A stretch of DNA of 64,000 nt from Dorea_A sp016295505 (GCF_039832105.1 NZ_JBDOHS010000012.1:1-64000), one strand, 5' to 3'; counted from the first letter of the stretch, positions 1-9,281 are shown. Made by a program: numbers and translations. Notes: a model not told the origin generated them from the letters alone.

Positions 1-521
<521 letters not shown>

Positions 522-718
522 AAATCTTAAATCCGCTGTTACGCAGATCCAAAATCAAGTTCGTTCCAGTCCAAGAAAACTACTAGCTTTCTTATCCCTT
601 TTACTGTTATTAGGTCGACATTTCCATGTCTTCGTTCTGAATTTTTCTCTTAAAGAAATCTTCAGGGTTGTTGTCTATTATTTAATTATCAAGGTTCTTT
701 GTTGTCATTTGCGACAGC
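522..718 (-). other. rRNA operon leader (transcribed spacer upstream of 16S)
   Basis: Stretch between the proximal rRNA promoter and the 16S 5' end. Read on the minus strand it holds an AT-rich segment ending in TTGATAATTAAATAATAG, which resembles the antitermination/processing leaders of clostridial rRNA operons. No protein gene is supported here; short open frames across it have no ribosome-binding site. Confidence 0.6.
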
Positions 719-724
719 CATATT

Positions 725-753
725 AGAATACCATACGTTCTGTCGTTTGTCAA
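725..753 (-). promoter_or_regulatory. rRNA promoter, proximal
   Basis: On the minus strand TTGACA (748-753), a 17-nt spacer, then TATTCT (725-730). Perfect -35 and optimal spacing. Transcription would start near 718, about 200 nt before the 16S 5' end. Confidence 0.75.
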
Positions 754-798
754 CAACTTTTTCAAATTATTTTTTGTTGTCTCATCGACAACTATTAA

Positions 799-827
799 AT
801 GATATCATCCAAGTTTCTGATTGTCAA
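799..827 (-). promoter_or_regulatory. rRNA promoter, distal
   Basis: On the minus strand TTGACA (822-827), a 17-nt spacer, then TATCAT (799-804). Lies 74 bp upstream of the proximal promoter, so the rRNA operon has tandem sigma-A promoters, as is usual for rRNA operons. Confidence 0.75.
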
Positions 828-882
828 CACTTTTCTGATATAATTTTAAGCAATTTATTTTTTCATCCTATAATTGCCGTTT

Positions 883-913
883 AAAAATCCACCATATAAC
901 GTGGTGGATTTTT
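883..913. terminator. Bidirectional terminator hairpin
   Basis: Stem AAAAATCCACC / GGTGGATTTTT with a short AT loop, T-runs on both strands. It ends the minus-strand signal peptidase/coiled-coil operon just before the rRNA promoters. Confidence 0.8.
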
Positions 914-922
914 ATCATAGCA

Positions 923-1618
923 TTATTCATTTTTTTCGTCAAGCACTTCCTTCATATTTTTTTCTTCTGTTTTCTCTTGTTCTTCCACTTCAAATATTTC
1001 CATTGATTCCGCTTCTACTATGGCTTTTTGAAGATTGGAAACATTCTCCAGAATCTGAGAAAATTCTGCTGACAATGTGCGCAGTGAATCCGAATACTGC
1101 TGAAGTACATTGGAACAATACTCTTTATATGTTCTGCGCAATGTATCTTTATCATGTTCGAGGCGCTGCTGAATTTCTTTCAATTCTTCGATTGTATCCT
1201 TCTGCCTTGCCAGCTCTTCTTCCTGAGCCCCCAGTCTTTCCTGCTGTTCATCGCTTTTCTTTTTCAAAAGCTCTTTTTCAGTTTCATTTTCTTCCAGTGC
1301 AGCATCCATTGCTTCTATTGCAGTTGCCTTCTCCGCAAGCGCAGTTTCTTTTTCCTGCAAAACAGACTGTTTTTCACTCAGCAGGACACCTACTCTCTGC
1401 TGAAGCTGTGCAATGTTTTTCTCTGAAGCTTTAAGCCTTTGCTCATATTCTTCTTTTTGCTTTTCTTCACTTTTCTGAAACTCTTCTATATATTTCTGAA
1501 ACATTCCAGTTATCACACCAAGCTTTACATATACATCTTCCCGATCAAAGCCTCCAAAAAAGGACTTTTTTATCTTCATCGTATTAACGTATTCCGTAAT
1601 TTCCTGCATCTTATCCAT
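923..1618 (-). CDS. Coiled-coil protein, DivIVA-like N-terminus
   Basis: A 231-residue soluble protein. Residues about 15-45 (IKKSFFGGFDREDVYVKL) resemble the membrane-binding N-terminal segment of DivIVA/GpsB proteins, where a conserved GF(D/S)xxDV motif precedes the coiled coil. The rest, about residues 45-190, is almost unbroken heptad-rich Glu/Lys/Gln coiled coil, and the C-terminus is acidic. No enzyme motif and no membrane segment are visible. It starts 27 nt downstream of the signal peptidase gene and ends at a strong terminator, so the two are probably one operon. A role in organising the cell pole or septum is inferred from the DivIVA resemblance only; a generic coiled-coil protein is the alternative. 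Confidence 0.7.
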   Translation of the reverse strand: MDKMQEITEYVNTMKIKKSFFGGFDREDVYVKLGVITGMFQKYIEEFQKSEEKQKEEYEQRLKASEKNIAQLQQRVGVLLSEKQSVLQEKETALAEKATAIEAMDAALEENETEKELLKKKSDEQQERLGAQEEELARQKDTIEELKEIQQRLEHDKDTLRRTYKEYCSNVLQQYSDSLRTLSAEFSQILENVSNLQKAIVEAESMEIFEVEEQEKTEEKNMKEVLDEKNE

Positions 1619-1645
1619 TGTCTCTACCTCTTTTCTTCATTCTGA

Positions 1646-2065
1646 TCATTGAAAAAAGTGAAATGTAAATATCACTTTTCCTTTTAACTGTTCCATGGCT
1701 ACCGCTCCAAACGTTCGGGAATCTATGGAATTCTCCAGATTATCACTCAATAAAAAAACACTTTTTTCATCCAGAGAATAGATTCTCTTAATTACCTGTT
1801 GGCGATCAACTTCTGCAATCACGACGTCATTTGCTTTATACGCTTTCTCCAGACGCGAATATACCACCACGCTGTTCTCCGGAATTCCAGGCTCCATTGA
1901 TGTACCTTTGATAATTGTAATCCCAAACAAAATCTGAAACAACAGATAACAAAGCAGAACTGTCGAAAACGTCAGCCGAAGAATTCCAGCAAGCTGCTTT
2001 CTTTTTCTCTCTTTTTTTATCAATCTTTCTATCACATCTGACATTTCTACATATGTTTCTGCCAC
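1646..2065 (-). CDS. Signal peptidase I (S26 family), small type
   Basis: Cleaves signal peptides from exported proteins at the outer face of the membrane. One N-terminal membrane segment (LAGILRLTFSTVLLCYLLFQ) is followed by the catalytic serine box GTSMEP, the lysine box QVIKRIY and the box-E motif SDNLENSIDSRTFG. At about 140 residues it is a minimal S26 enzyme. Two starts are possible. An ATG at 2086 would lie at the transcription start of the promoter TTGATT-16-TATAAT (2093-2120). A GTG at 2065 has AAAGAGGG six bases upstream and is preferred. It is first gene of a pair with the coiled-coil protein. Confidence 0.82.
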   Translation of the reverse strand: MAETYVEMSDVIERLIKKERKRKQLAGILRLTFSTVLLCYLLFQILFGITIIKGTSMEPGIPENSVVVYSRLEKAYKANDVVIAEVDRQQVIKRIYSLDEKSVFLLSDNLENSIDSRTFGAVAMEQLKGKVIFTFHFFQ

Positions 2066-2092
2066 ATTATCCCTCTTTTCACACATACCATC

Positions 2093-2120
2093 ATTATACC
2101 AGATTTCTCCCCGTAATCAA
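2093..2120 (-). promoter_or_regulatory. Promoter of the signal peptidase operon
   Basis: On the minus strand TTGATT (2115-2120), 16-nt spacer, TATAAT (2093-2098). The predicted start near 2086 leaves about 20 nt of leader before the GTG start at 2065. Confidence 0.6.
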
Positions 2121-2152
2121 CTGAAACCCCTGGAAATGAGAACTTTGATGCC

Positions 2153-2181
2153 TTGTGAATCCTTTTCCGCCATGCTATAAT
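2153..2181 (+). promoter_or_regulatory. Promoter of the glucosaminidase/M23 gene
   Basis: TTGTGA (2153-2158), 17-nt spacer, TATAAT (2176-2181). Predicted start near 2188. The consensus ribosome-binding site AAGGAGG (2208-2214) follows before the TTG start codon. Confidence 0.75.
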
Positions 2182-2222
2182 ATACTCTATGAATAATCAT
2201 ACCTATTAAGGAGGTTCACATC

Positions 2223-3797
2223 TTGCGTAATTCCAGATTTCTACATATATTTATTCGTGCTTCCATTGTTGCTTCCATAACAATTGGAATGCTTACAGTC
2301 AGCATCAACGAAACATCTGCTTTGAGTGAAGCAAACTCTACTACAGAGAATTCCGGTTCCGTTGCATCCAGTGAGGAAACCGTTGAAGCAGAGACCCCGG
2401 AAAATATCCCGGACGCTTCTACAGACATGATCAGTGATACTACCGAGAATCCTGATATCACCTGTAATGAAGAATCCAGTTCTTCCGAACCAGCCGACCC
2501 CGTTGATCAGGATACGGAAGTTTCCCAGCCTGCCGATCCATCGGAAGGTACTGACGATTCCTCCGAAGATGCTTCCGAACCCGCAGATTCTTCGGAAGAA
2601 ACATCCTGGCCAGAAGATAACGATATTTCGGAAACCCCTTCCCTGCCATCGGAATCACCTGAAGAATCACCTGAAGAATCACCCGAAAATCCTTCTGATC
2701 AGAATACGAATCCGGTAGTTTCCGGTTCGTCAGACTCTTCTTCTGTTTCCGAAAATATCCGGCCGCAGGAAAATGTTCCATCTTCTTCGGAACGTACGCT
2801 TCGTGATGATCAGATGAACACGACCCGAATCGCATCATCCTTTTCTCCTTCACGGCCATTTCCGGATGCCAGCGAAAAGATCAAATACAATGTTTCACTT
2901 CCAATTGATAATATACCTGCATTCATTACACAGGAAATGATTGTCGGAGCGTTGAAATGTCAGGACGAAACCGGATTTCCGGCTTCTGTTACCATTGCAC
3001 AGATCATCCAGGAATCCGGATACGGTTATTACGGGGAAGGCGGGGAAAATGGACAGGGACTGTCCTATCTCGCGTATCAATATTGTAACCTGTTCGGCAT
3101 CAAAGGAAAAGGACCAGCCGGAACCGTTAACATGCGTACCGGAGAACAAACTGTATTTGGCGAAAATTATACGATTACAGCCGGATTCCGCATTTACAAC
3201 ACCTACACAGAATGTATTGAAGATCGAACAAAACTTTTACAAAACTATTATTCAGACTTGACTGCCGGCGTTACAGACGCCAATACATTTGCCATGAAGA
3301 TTGCTGGTCGCTGGGCAACCAGCCTGACATACGGGCAGAATCTCATCGCACAGATGAAACATTATGATCTCTACCGACTGGATGAAATGACGCTGAAAGA
3401 ATTCAGCGATATGATCGGACGTTTCGCCAATCCATGTCCCGGCGCTTATCTGACCAGTGGATTCGGTTATCGCACATTCGACGATTCTTTCCACAAGGGA
3501 ATTGATCTTGGAACCAACGGCTACAATCTCCCGACTTATGCCGCCGAAGCCGGTACCGTTATCAAAGCCGAATGGGACAACACCGCCGGATACTGGATTG
3601 TTATCGATCATGGTAATGGACTGGTTACCAAATATATGCATCACAAAGAAATCTACGTTGAGGAAGGGCAGCATGTAGAGAAGGGGCAACAGATCGGTCT
3701 CACCGGAAATACCGGAAACTCTTCGGGTGTTCACCTGCATTTTCAAATCGAGGAAAACGGCTCTGCTGTTGATCCCGTCCCTTACCTTTCTGAATAG
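2223..3797 (+). CDS. Secreted peptidoglycan hydrolase: glucosaminidase + M23 endopeptidase
   Basis: A 524-residue cell-wall hydrolase with two lytic domains. Residues 1-34 are a signal peptide. Residues about 35-215 are a low-complexity linker rich in Ser, Glu, Asp and Pro with short tandem units (SPEE, three times). About 230-385 is a glucosaminidase/lysozyme-like domain with the expected catalytic Glu in QIIQESGYG (E264). About 405-524 is a Zn-dependent M23 peptidase with H424xxxD428 (HKGID), H463 and the H504-L-H506 motif. It would cut both glycan strands and peptide bridges outside the membrane. The start is a TTG, set by AAGGAGG eight bases upstream. Monocistronic, with its own promoter and terminator. 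Confidence 0.92.
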   Translation: MRNSRFLHIFIRASIVASITIGMLTVSINETSALSEANSTTENSGSVASSEETVEAETPENIPDASTDMISDTTENPDITCNEESSSSEPADPVDQDTEVSQPADPSEGTDDSSEDASEPADSSEETSWPEDNDISETPSLPSESPEESPEESPENPSDQNTNPVVSGSSDSSSVSENIRPQENVPSSSERTLRDDQMNTTRIASSFSPSRPFPDASEKIKYNVSLPIDNIPAFITQEMIVGALKCQDETGFPASVTIAQIIQESGYGYYGEGGENGQGLSYLAYQYCNLFGIKGKGPAGTVNMRTGEQTVFGENYTITAGFRIYNTYTECIEDRTKLLQNYYSDLTAGVTDANTFAMKIAGRWATSLTYGQNLIAQMKHYDLYRLDEMTLKEFSDMIGRFANPCPGAYLTSGFGYRTFDDSFHKGIDLGTNGYNLPTYAAEAGTVIKAEWDNTAGYWIVIDHGNGLVTKYMHHKEIYVEEGQHVEKGQQIGLTGNTGNSSGVHLHFQIEENGSAVDPVPYLSE

Positions 3798-3799
3798 CC

Positions 3800-3833
3800 A
3801 AAAAGGACTGTTGATTTCACAACAGTCCTTTTT
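3800..3833. terminator. Bidirectional terminator after the M23 gene
   Basis: Stem AAAAAGGACTGTTG / CAACAGTCCTTTTT, loop of a few bases, T-runs both ways. Serves the plus-strand hydrolase and the convergent cvpA operon. Confidence 0.85.
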
Positions 3834-3844
3834 CATATCTTCTC

Positions 3845-4777
3845 TTATTTTTTTAACGTTACTGCAAGTTTCAAAACCGGATTATAATCGTAGATCATTT
3901 TCAGAATCTGATCCGACTGAATCGTATCATAAAGTTCCCTTCCGATTGCCGTAGTATACAAAAGTGTGATCAGGGCAAAGCATGTCCATACAATGAACAG
4001 TGCTCCGATTATCCCGGCCAGACCTCCGGCCAATCGGTTGATCAGGCCAAGTACAGGAAGCTCTGAAACAATATCAAGTGCAAACACAATAGCGCGTACA
4101 ACAATCGTTACAAGAATAAATGTACACAAAAAAGCCACCATGTTAATAATCATCTTCGAAAGATAATTACCTACGTACTGCGGAAATGTTTCTGCTCCCA
4201 CTTTGCTGTATGTTTCTTCATTGTTGTTGCTGGCAAGCAGATTTTTGAATATCTGTGGTAGATCCGCACTGTCGATCGCTTTATCCTGAATCTCTTTTGG
4301 TATATTGGCATGATCGAGAGCGTCTGCCAGTGATTCGTTCTTCCCCTGATTCAGGCCCGCAAGTATATTACCGGAAATTCCATATTGTGCAAGATCTTCA
4401 CTGCTTACATTTCCATTCACAATATCTTCCACAGAAATTCCATATTCAGCCAGCTCCTCTTCACTGATACCTGCTGCTTTCAAAACTCTTCTCACACTGT
4501 CTGCATTCAGTCCCTGTTCCACCTGTTCACCTGCAGCCTCTGCGAGCTCTGTGGCAGCTGCATTTACCATTGCCGAAGACACCTGACTTCTGATCATATC
4601 ATCCATCGGTGTATACTTTTCAATCGTATGGGCAACATATGGGGTGACGAAAAACACCAGAACAAGTGTAACTATTGTGGTAAGCAGTGACACTGCGATT
4701 CGTATTGCTCCCCTGCAGAATCCTACTATCATACATATCAGAACCACTCCGCCAACAGACATTAACATCCAATTCAT
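3845..4777 (-). CDS. CvpA-family membrane protein with extended extracytoplasmic insert
   Basis: A 310-residue integral membrane protein. Two N-terminal membrane segments (about 4-50) and two C-terminal ones (about 205-275) match the CvpA/colicin V production family, with the glycine-rich GLINRLAGGLAGIIGAL region near the third and fourth segments. Between them lies a soluble insert of about 140 residues rich in Ala/Glu/Asp with repeated hydrophilic helices, longer than in classical CvpA (about 160 residues in total). The start has AAGGAGA upstream. It begins 9 nt after the propeller protein and is last in the operon. CvpA proteins are linked to envelope maintenance; the exact role is not known from sequence. 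Confidence 0.82.
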   Translation of the reverse strand: MNWMLMSVGGVVLICMIVGFCRGAIRIAVSLLTTIVTLVLVFFVTPYVAHTIEKYTPMDDMIRSQVSSAMVNAAATELAEAAGEQVEQGLNADSVRRVLKAAGISEEELAEYGISVEDIVNGNVSSEDLAQYGISGNILAGLNQGKNESLADALDHANIPKEIQDKAIDSADLPQIFKNLLASNNNEETYSKVGAETFPQYVGNYLSKMIINMVAFLCTFILVTIVVRAIVFALDIVSELPVLGLINRLAGGLAGIIGALFIVWTCFALITLLYTTAIGRELYDTIQSDQILKMIYDYNPVLKLAVTLKK

Positions 4778-4786
4778 ACGTTCTCC

Positions 4787-6040
4787 TTATTTCACAAGCC
4801 TGACATTTTCCATGCCGCTTGCGCTCATCACAATGTATTTATTTACGCCTTCAATTGGAAAGATCTCCAGAATATTGTTATCCATCTCCCCATCATATTT
4901 TTGTATTCCGCTCCTCAAAAAGATACTGCATTTCTTACCGTCGTACATAATCACCTGATCCCCACAGATTTTCACATTATTGTAATCTCCGGTAAAATCC
5001 TTTGACAATGCTACTTTGCCGTTTTTATTATATAACCTGAGTTCGTAACCTTCTTTTCCTTCATTCTTCAGAACCAGGCCAATATATCTTTCATTATGGA
5101 AAACACTTTTTATCTCCTTATCCATAGTGATCTCTGTTTTTTCTTCCGGAATATCTGTCCCCTGATAAATGACCATCCGGTTATCCCCGACCGCCACGGA
5201 TGTAGAAGAATCCATATAAAACCCAGATGCCATAATTGTATCTTCATACTCTTTATACGTCACCTGATGGTCTGTCTTATCCGCTCCGGCCTCGCCAAAA
5301 TTATAATAGATTACTTTTGAGGTAATCTTTCCCTGCTGCGTACACAGATACAGAACCTGCATCACTTCACCATTTTCTGACATCGAAAGGTCCAGCGGAT
5401 ATCCCGTCCCTGACAAAGATGCTTTGTGTTCTACCAGAACATTTCCGGCTGTATCATAGCACAAAATTTTTGCCGAGGTATCGTCTTTCAGAATCGCTCC
5501 GACAATTCCCTGCTCTGATACATGGATCTTTTCAATTGGAAGAGTAGTATGTATCTCACCTTTCAATCCATCTTCGCCAAACACCATGATGTCATTGCCG
5601 CCCTTGTCTGCAACTGCCGCCGTTTTTTCTCCGACAACGACAAACGGATTTTTAATCTGATAGGACTGATTCCATTGTTCCTCTCCTTTTTTATTCAGAT
5701 AGACAATACCATCCCGACTATACTTCAGCACCCCTTTCGCATATTGCACATAGCTGCTGTTTGCGGCCCCTTTAATAGTGTAGGTATCACTTATACGTGC
5801 TTCCGTATAAGTCTGCAGATTGATGAATAAAAAGATTGCTATCGCAACTGCTGCCACTGCCAGAATACAGAGCAGTATTTTTCTTCTTGTTTTCTTTTTA
5901 TGTTGCCTGATCTCTTCCTCCACATCTGTCTGTATGCCATCTTCATTCTTCAGTTCATCCAGAATTTGTTCAACGATCAGATCCGTCGGATCCACCTGTG
6001 AATCCACGACATGAAGGTTTTTGTTCTTTCGGTGCATCAT
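4787..6040 (-). CDS. Membrane-anchored beta-propeller-like protein (DUF5711 type)
   Basis: A 417-residue protein with a short cytoplasmic N-terminus (about 1-52, acidic then Lys/Arg rich), one membrane segment (about 54-74) and an extracytoplasmic region made of repeated beta strands with short Y-x-x-x-G and D-x-x-G turns, as in PQQ/WD-type propellers. No catalytic motif is visible. Its operon position between a LysM membrane protein and CvpA points to the cell envelope. The ribosome-binding site AAAGGGT precedes a double ATG (6040 and 6037); the first is listed. The DUF5711 assignment is from memory of clostridial homologues and is less certain than the topology. Confidence 0.75.
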   Translation of the reverse strand: MMHRKNKNLHVVDSQVDPTDLIVEQILDELKNEDGIQTDVEEEIRQHKKKTRRKILLCILAVAAVAIAIFLFINLQTYTEARISDTYTIKGAANSSYVQYAKGVLKYSRDGIVYLNKKGEEQWNQSYQIKNPFVVVGEKTAAVADKGGNDIMVFGEDGLKGEIHTTLPIEKIHVSEQGIVGAILKDDTSAKILCYDTAGNVLVEHKASLSGTGYPLDLSMSENGEVMQVLYLCTQQGKITSKVIYYNFGEAGADKTDHQVTYKEYEDTIMASGFYMDSSTSVAVGDNRMVIYQGTDIPEEKTEITMDKEIKSVFHNERYIGLVLKNEGKEGYELRLYNKNGKVALSKDFTGDYNNVKICGDQVIMYDGKKCSIFLRSGIQKYDGEMDNNILEIFPIEGVNKYIVMSASGMENVRLVK

Positions 6041-6127
6041 GAATTACCCTTTCGCCTTCCCTCTCAGTGCTTTGAGTTATATATATGCACTGTTATTGCT
6101 TTGTGCACATTATACCATATTTCTCTC

Positions 6128-7207
6128 CTAAGGTAGTAATAATTTTTGTCCAATATAGATAAGGTTTCCATCTGACAACCCATTCATTTTGCAAATCGCT
6201 TCTACATGCAATGCATTTCCGTATATCTTCTCACTGATACTGTCCAGTGTGTCTCCTTTTTTCACAACATAATAATCTTCTTCACTCAATTGTTCCTGAA
6301 TCGTCGATGTCTCCGGAACAGTGCCGGATGATGCCGCATCGGTGCTTTGAGATTCCTCTTTATTGTCACTCGTCTGCACGGACTGCTCATTTGCGATCGC
6401 TTCTTCCGCCAACTGTTCTTGGTCTGCCTCTCCGACTCCCACTGACTGAGACAATGCCTCCAGAGAAGACTGTACCGCTTCCATTTTATCATAATTATTC
6501 ATGGTTGAAACACCGATTGCCAATACAACAACCACCAGCAATATACTGGTGACATATGCGAACCTGGAATTCTGCCTTTGCTCCTTATCTTCCAGTTTTT
6601 CTCTTACGGCACTACGAAAATCCTTTGCAGCTCGATCCTCAACCATTTCACTGGGTGTAACGCCAATCTTTTTACGCGTACTGATCATGTAGTTCTGCAT
6701 CGACGGATTTTTTTCATAATAGATATAATGACCGCCAATCTGCATAAGTTCTCCATACTTATATGCATAAAACATCTCTTCTTTTTCTATCACATCCTTC
6801 CATACAAAAACCGTATCACTTCTGGAAAAAGTTTTTTCGTGAATATTCCGGATTTCTCTGCTTCTGCTCATAGGCCGCCCTTTTTCAAGCAGACACCATC
6901 CCACAATATCATATTCCGGGAAAAACCGCTTTCGCTCTTCATCCGCTTCATTCCACATCTCATCCGTGATCTTCAGTTCTTCGGCATTTACCTCAATATC
7001 ACTTAATTTAACAGCACCAGAGATATATACAACTCCCTGTCCATCCTGCGTCAGAATCTCGCCCACTAAAGCTATGCCCGCCGGATTATCTGTTACTTTT
7101 TCGCACATCTGATTCAGATACGTATCCACATAATCCTCCACATATATCTTAGGTTCATCACTGACATTACCAATCTGCCTTACATTTTTTGGAAACTGTT
7201 TTTCCAT
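6128..7207 (-). CDS. LysM-domain membrane protein with an MPN-like cytoplasmic domain
   Basis: A 359-residue type II membrane protein. Residues about 20-175 form a soluble cytoplasmic domain whose strand pattern (IALVGEIL, VVYISGAV, YDIVGWCLLEKG, SRSDTVFVW) looks like a JAB1/MPN fold lacking the metal-binding HxH...D residues. About 217-237 is a membrane segment, 240-310 an acidic Ser/Glu/Gln linker, and 314-359 a complete LysM peptidoglycan-binding domain (YYVVKKGDTLDSIS through GQKLLLP). It is first in the operon with the propeller protein and cvpA, so it likely links a cytoplasmic process to the wall. The LysM call is firm; the MPN-like call is inference. Confidence 0.85.
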   Translation of the reverse strand: MEKQFPKNVRQIGNVSDEPKIYVEDYVDTYLNQMCEKVTDNPAGIALVGEILTQDGQGVVYISGAVKLSDIEVNAEELKITDEMWNEADEERKRFFPEYDIVGWCLLEKGRPMSRSREIRNIHEKTFSRSDTVFVWKDVIEKEEMFYAYKYGELMQIGGHYIYYEKNPSMQNYMISTRKKIGVTPSEMVEDRAAKDFRSAVREKLEDKEQRQNSRFAYVTSILLVVVVLAIGVSTMNNYDKMEAVQSSLEALSQSVGVGEADQEQLAEEAIANEQSVQTSDNKEESQSTDAASSGTVPETSTIQEQLSEEDYYVVKKGDTLDSISEKIYGNALHVEAICKMNGLSDGNLIYIGQKLLLP

Positions 7208-7277
7208 ATATACTCACCTCGTTTTATATATTTTTGCATATGATATCATATGAAGTCCGCATAATTTAGCAATTGAT

Positions 7278-7332
7278 GGGACTTGTCCCGAAAAAATTGC
7301 GGGATATTTCGAGACACTTCGACCGGAAGTGT
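7278..7332. repeat. Short hairpins next to palindromic element A
   Basis: GGGACTTGTCCC (7278-7289) is a 12-bp inverted repeat, and ACACTTC-gaccg-GAAGTGT (7314-7332) is a 7-bp stem with a 5-nt loop. Together with element A the stretch 7270-7460 is almost entirely hairpin-forming. No gene is supported between 7208 and 7480. Confidence 0.55.
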
Positions 7333-7337
7333 TAATT

Positions 7338-7413
7338 AGGGACAGGGGATTTTGAATTTGGGACGGAGGATTTTGAAAAATCCTCCGTCCCAAATTCAAA
7401 ATCCCCTGTCCCT
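7338..7413. repeat. Palindromic element, copy A (full length)
   Basis: 76-bp near-perfect palindrome: two 37-bp arms around a central GA. Each arm has two related modules, AGGGACAGGGGATTTT and TTTGGGACGGAGGATTTT. The covarying pair is G7354/C7397. A T-run follows on the plus strand. Sits between the LysM operon start and the transketolase operon end. Confidence 0.95.
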
Positions 7414-7425
7414 TTTTTACTCATC

Positions 7426-7457
7426 AAAAAAATTCCAGGATTTCTCCTGGAATTTTT
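7426..7457 (-). terminator. Terminator of the transaldolase/transketolase operon
   Basis: Stem AATTCCAGGA / TCCTGGAATT with a 4-nt loop, and a T-run on the minus strand directly after the tktC stop. Confidence 0.85.
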
Positions 7458-7480
7458 CCTTATCTGCATTTATGATTTTT

Positions 7481-8422
7481 CTATTTTACAAAGGCTTTTA
7501 CTTTTTCATAAATACTGTCTGCATCTAATCCGTATTTTTTAATCAGCTGTACTGCCGGTCCGGACTCGCCAAATGTGTCGTTAACACCAATCTTCATTAC
7601 TTTTGCCGGTGCTTTTTCTGCAACCACATCACATACAGCACTTCCCAAGCCGCCAATTACGGAATGTTCTTCTACCGTTACGATCTTTCCAGTCTTTGCC
7701 GCTGCTGCAATCACAGCTTCTTCATCCAATGGTTTAATCGTATGCATATTGATTACTTCTGCACTGATTCCATCTGCTGCCAGCTTTTCTGCTGCAGCCA
7801 GGGACTCAGATACCGGAAGTCCGGATGCGATAATTGTTACATCTGTGCCTTCACGCAGTGTGATCGCCTTTCCAAGTTCAAATTTATATTCCGGTGTATC
7901 ATTGATTACCGGAACTGCCAGTCTTCCGAAACGGAGATATACCGGTCCAACATGTTCATACGCTGCTTTTACTGCTGCCTTCGCTTCCACATCATCGGAA
8001 GGATTGATTACCACCATTCCCGGAATCGTTCTCATCAAAGCAATGTCTTCATTACACTGGTGGGTTGCTCCATCTTCTCCTACTGAGATTCCCGCATGTG
8101 TTGCCCCGATTTTTACATTTAACTTCGGATATCCGATGGAGTTACGAACCTGCTCGTAAGCACGCCCTGCTGCAAACATTGCGAAGGAACTTGCAAATGG
8201 TACTTTTCCGGTTGTTGCAATTCCCGCTGCAACGCCCATCATATTACATTCTGCAATTCCACAGTCAATATGACGTTCCGGAAACGCCTTTTTAAATGTT
8301 CCGGTCTTTGTAGCAGCTGCAAGATCGGCATCCAGTACTACAACATCTTCATGTTCTTTTCCAAGTTCAACCAAAGCATTACCGTAGCTTTCTCTTGTTG
8401 CGATTTTCTTTACTTCTGACAT
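7481..8422 (-). CDS. Transketolase, C-terminal subunit
   Basis: The pyrimidine-binding and C-terminal domains of a split transketolase (313 residues). It moves two-carbon units between sugar phosphates in the non-oxidative pentose phosphate pathway, as a complex with the product of the preceding gene. The ThDP-activating Glu sits in CGIAECNMMG (about residue 57), followed by a pyrimidine-fold region with FAMFAAGRAYEQVRNSI, and the C-terminal transketolase domain begins around residue 190. The gene overlaps the N-terminal subunit gene by 13 bp, so translation is coupled. Full length for this subunit. Confidence 0.95.
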   Translation of the reverse strand: MSEVKKIATRESYGNALVELGKEHEDVVVLDADLAAATKTGTFKKAFPERHIDCGIAECNMMGVAAGIATTGKVPFASSFAMFAAGRAYEQVRNSIGYPKLNVKIGATHAGISVGEDGATHQCNEDIALMRTIPGMVVINPSDDVEAKAAVKAAYEHVGPVYLRFGRLAVPVINDTPEYKFELGKAITLREGTDVTIIASGLPVSESLAAAEKLAADGISAEVINMHTIKPLDEEAVIAAAAKTGKIVTVEEHSVIGGLGSAVCDVVAEKAPAKVMKIGVNDTFGESGPAVQLIKKYGLDADSIYEKVKAFVK

Positions 8423-9246
8423 AATGCTTCACCTACCTTTTCTAAGTCTGCCATAGCGACTGCATACTGCTCGTCATTCGGAGCACTTCCATGCCATGCT
8501 ACCTGATTTTCCATGAAGGAAACTCCTTTTCCTTTTACAGTCTTCGCGATGATCGCTGTTGGCTGTCCCTTTGTAGCACGTGCTTCTTTAAATGCAGCGT
8601 CAATCTCATCAAAATCATTTCCATTGATGTTGATCACATGGAAATTAAATGCCTCAAACTTCTTATCAATCGGATAAGGAGAGTTTACTTCATCAATTGG
8701 TCCATCAATCTGGAGATTGTTGTTATCCACGATCACCACCAGATTGTCAAGTTTACGGAATCCTGCCAGCATGGCAGCTTCCCATACCTGACCTTCCTGA
8801 ATCTCTCCATCTCCAAGCAGAGTATAAACTCTGTAATCGTCTCCTGATAATTTTGCAGAAACAGCCATTCCTACTGCAGCGGAAATTCCCTGTCCCAGAG
8901 ATCCACTGGACATATCTACTCCCGGAATATGTTTCATATCCGGATGTCCCTGCAGGTAGGATCCCACTTTACGAAGCGTTGTCAGATCTTCTACCGGGAA
9001 AAATCCTCTGTTCGCCAGAGCAGAATAGTATCCCGGCGCTGTATGTCCTTTGGAAAGTACAAAACGGTCGCGATCTGCTTTTTTCGGATCCTCTGGATCA
9101 ATATTCATTTCTTCAAAATAAAGATAAGTGTAAATATCAGCAGCAGACAATGAGCCACCCGGATGTCCGGATTTTGCGCTGTGGACAGCTGCAATGATCC
9201 CCTTGCGGACTTCATTTGCCGTCTTCATCAACTCTAATTTGTTCAT
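8410..9246 (-). CDS. Transketolase, N-terminal subunit
   Basis: The diphosphate-binding half of the split transketolase. Typical signatures are SGHPGGSLS near the N-terminus, SKGHTAPGYY, GSLGQG, and the ThDP/Mg motif GDGEIQEGQ ending in NNN about 28 residues later. Length about 278 residues matches the subunit. Two in-frame ATGs lie at 9252 and 9246; AGGAGG abuts the first, so the second, six bases away, is preferred. Lies 35 nt after the fsa-type aldolase stop codon in the same operon. Confidence 0.95.
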   Translation of the reverse strand: MNKLELMKTANEVRKGIIAAVHSAKSGHPGGSLSAADIYTYLYFEEMNIDPEDPKKADRDRFVLSKGHTAPGYYSALANRGFFPVEDLTTLRKVGSYLQGHPDMKHIPGVDMSSGSLGQGISAAVGMAVSAKLSGDDYRVYTLLGDGEIQEGQVWEAAMLAGFRKLDNLVVIVDNNNLQIDGPIDEVNSPYPIDKKFEAFNFHVININGNDFDEIDAAFKEARATKGQPTAIIAKTVKGKGVSFMENQVAWHGSAPNDEQYAVAMADLEKVGEALCQK

Positions 9247-9281
9247 GTTCATCCTCCTAAAATTCTGTTTTCTGATTCAGA

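Noticed and set aside
699..884. Plus-strand frame of 61 codons across the rRNA promoter region
   Set aside because: It overlaps two strong minus-strand rRNA promoters and has no coding features.
874..1434. Plus-strand open frame of 186 codons
   Set aside because: It is the antisense of the coiled-coil gene; Phe/Leu-rich translation is typical of the complement of Glu/Lys-rich coding sequence, and there is no ribosome-binding site.
2640..2690. Short tandem repeat in the M23 gene as a CRISPR-like array
   Set aside because: It is a coding repeat (SPEE units) with no spacers. No CRISPR array was seen anywhere in the window.
7214..7399. Minus-strand frame of 61 codons
   Set aside because: It consists mostly of the translation of palindromic element A and adjacent hairpins.
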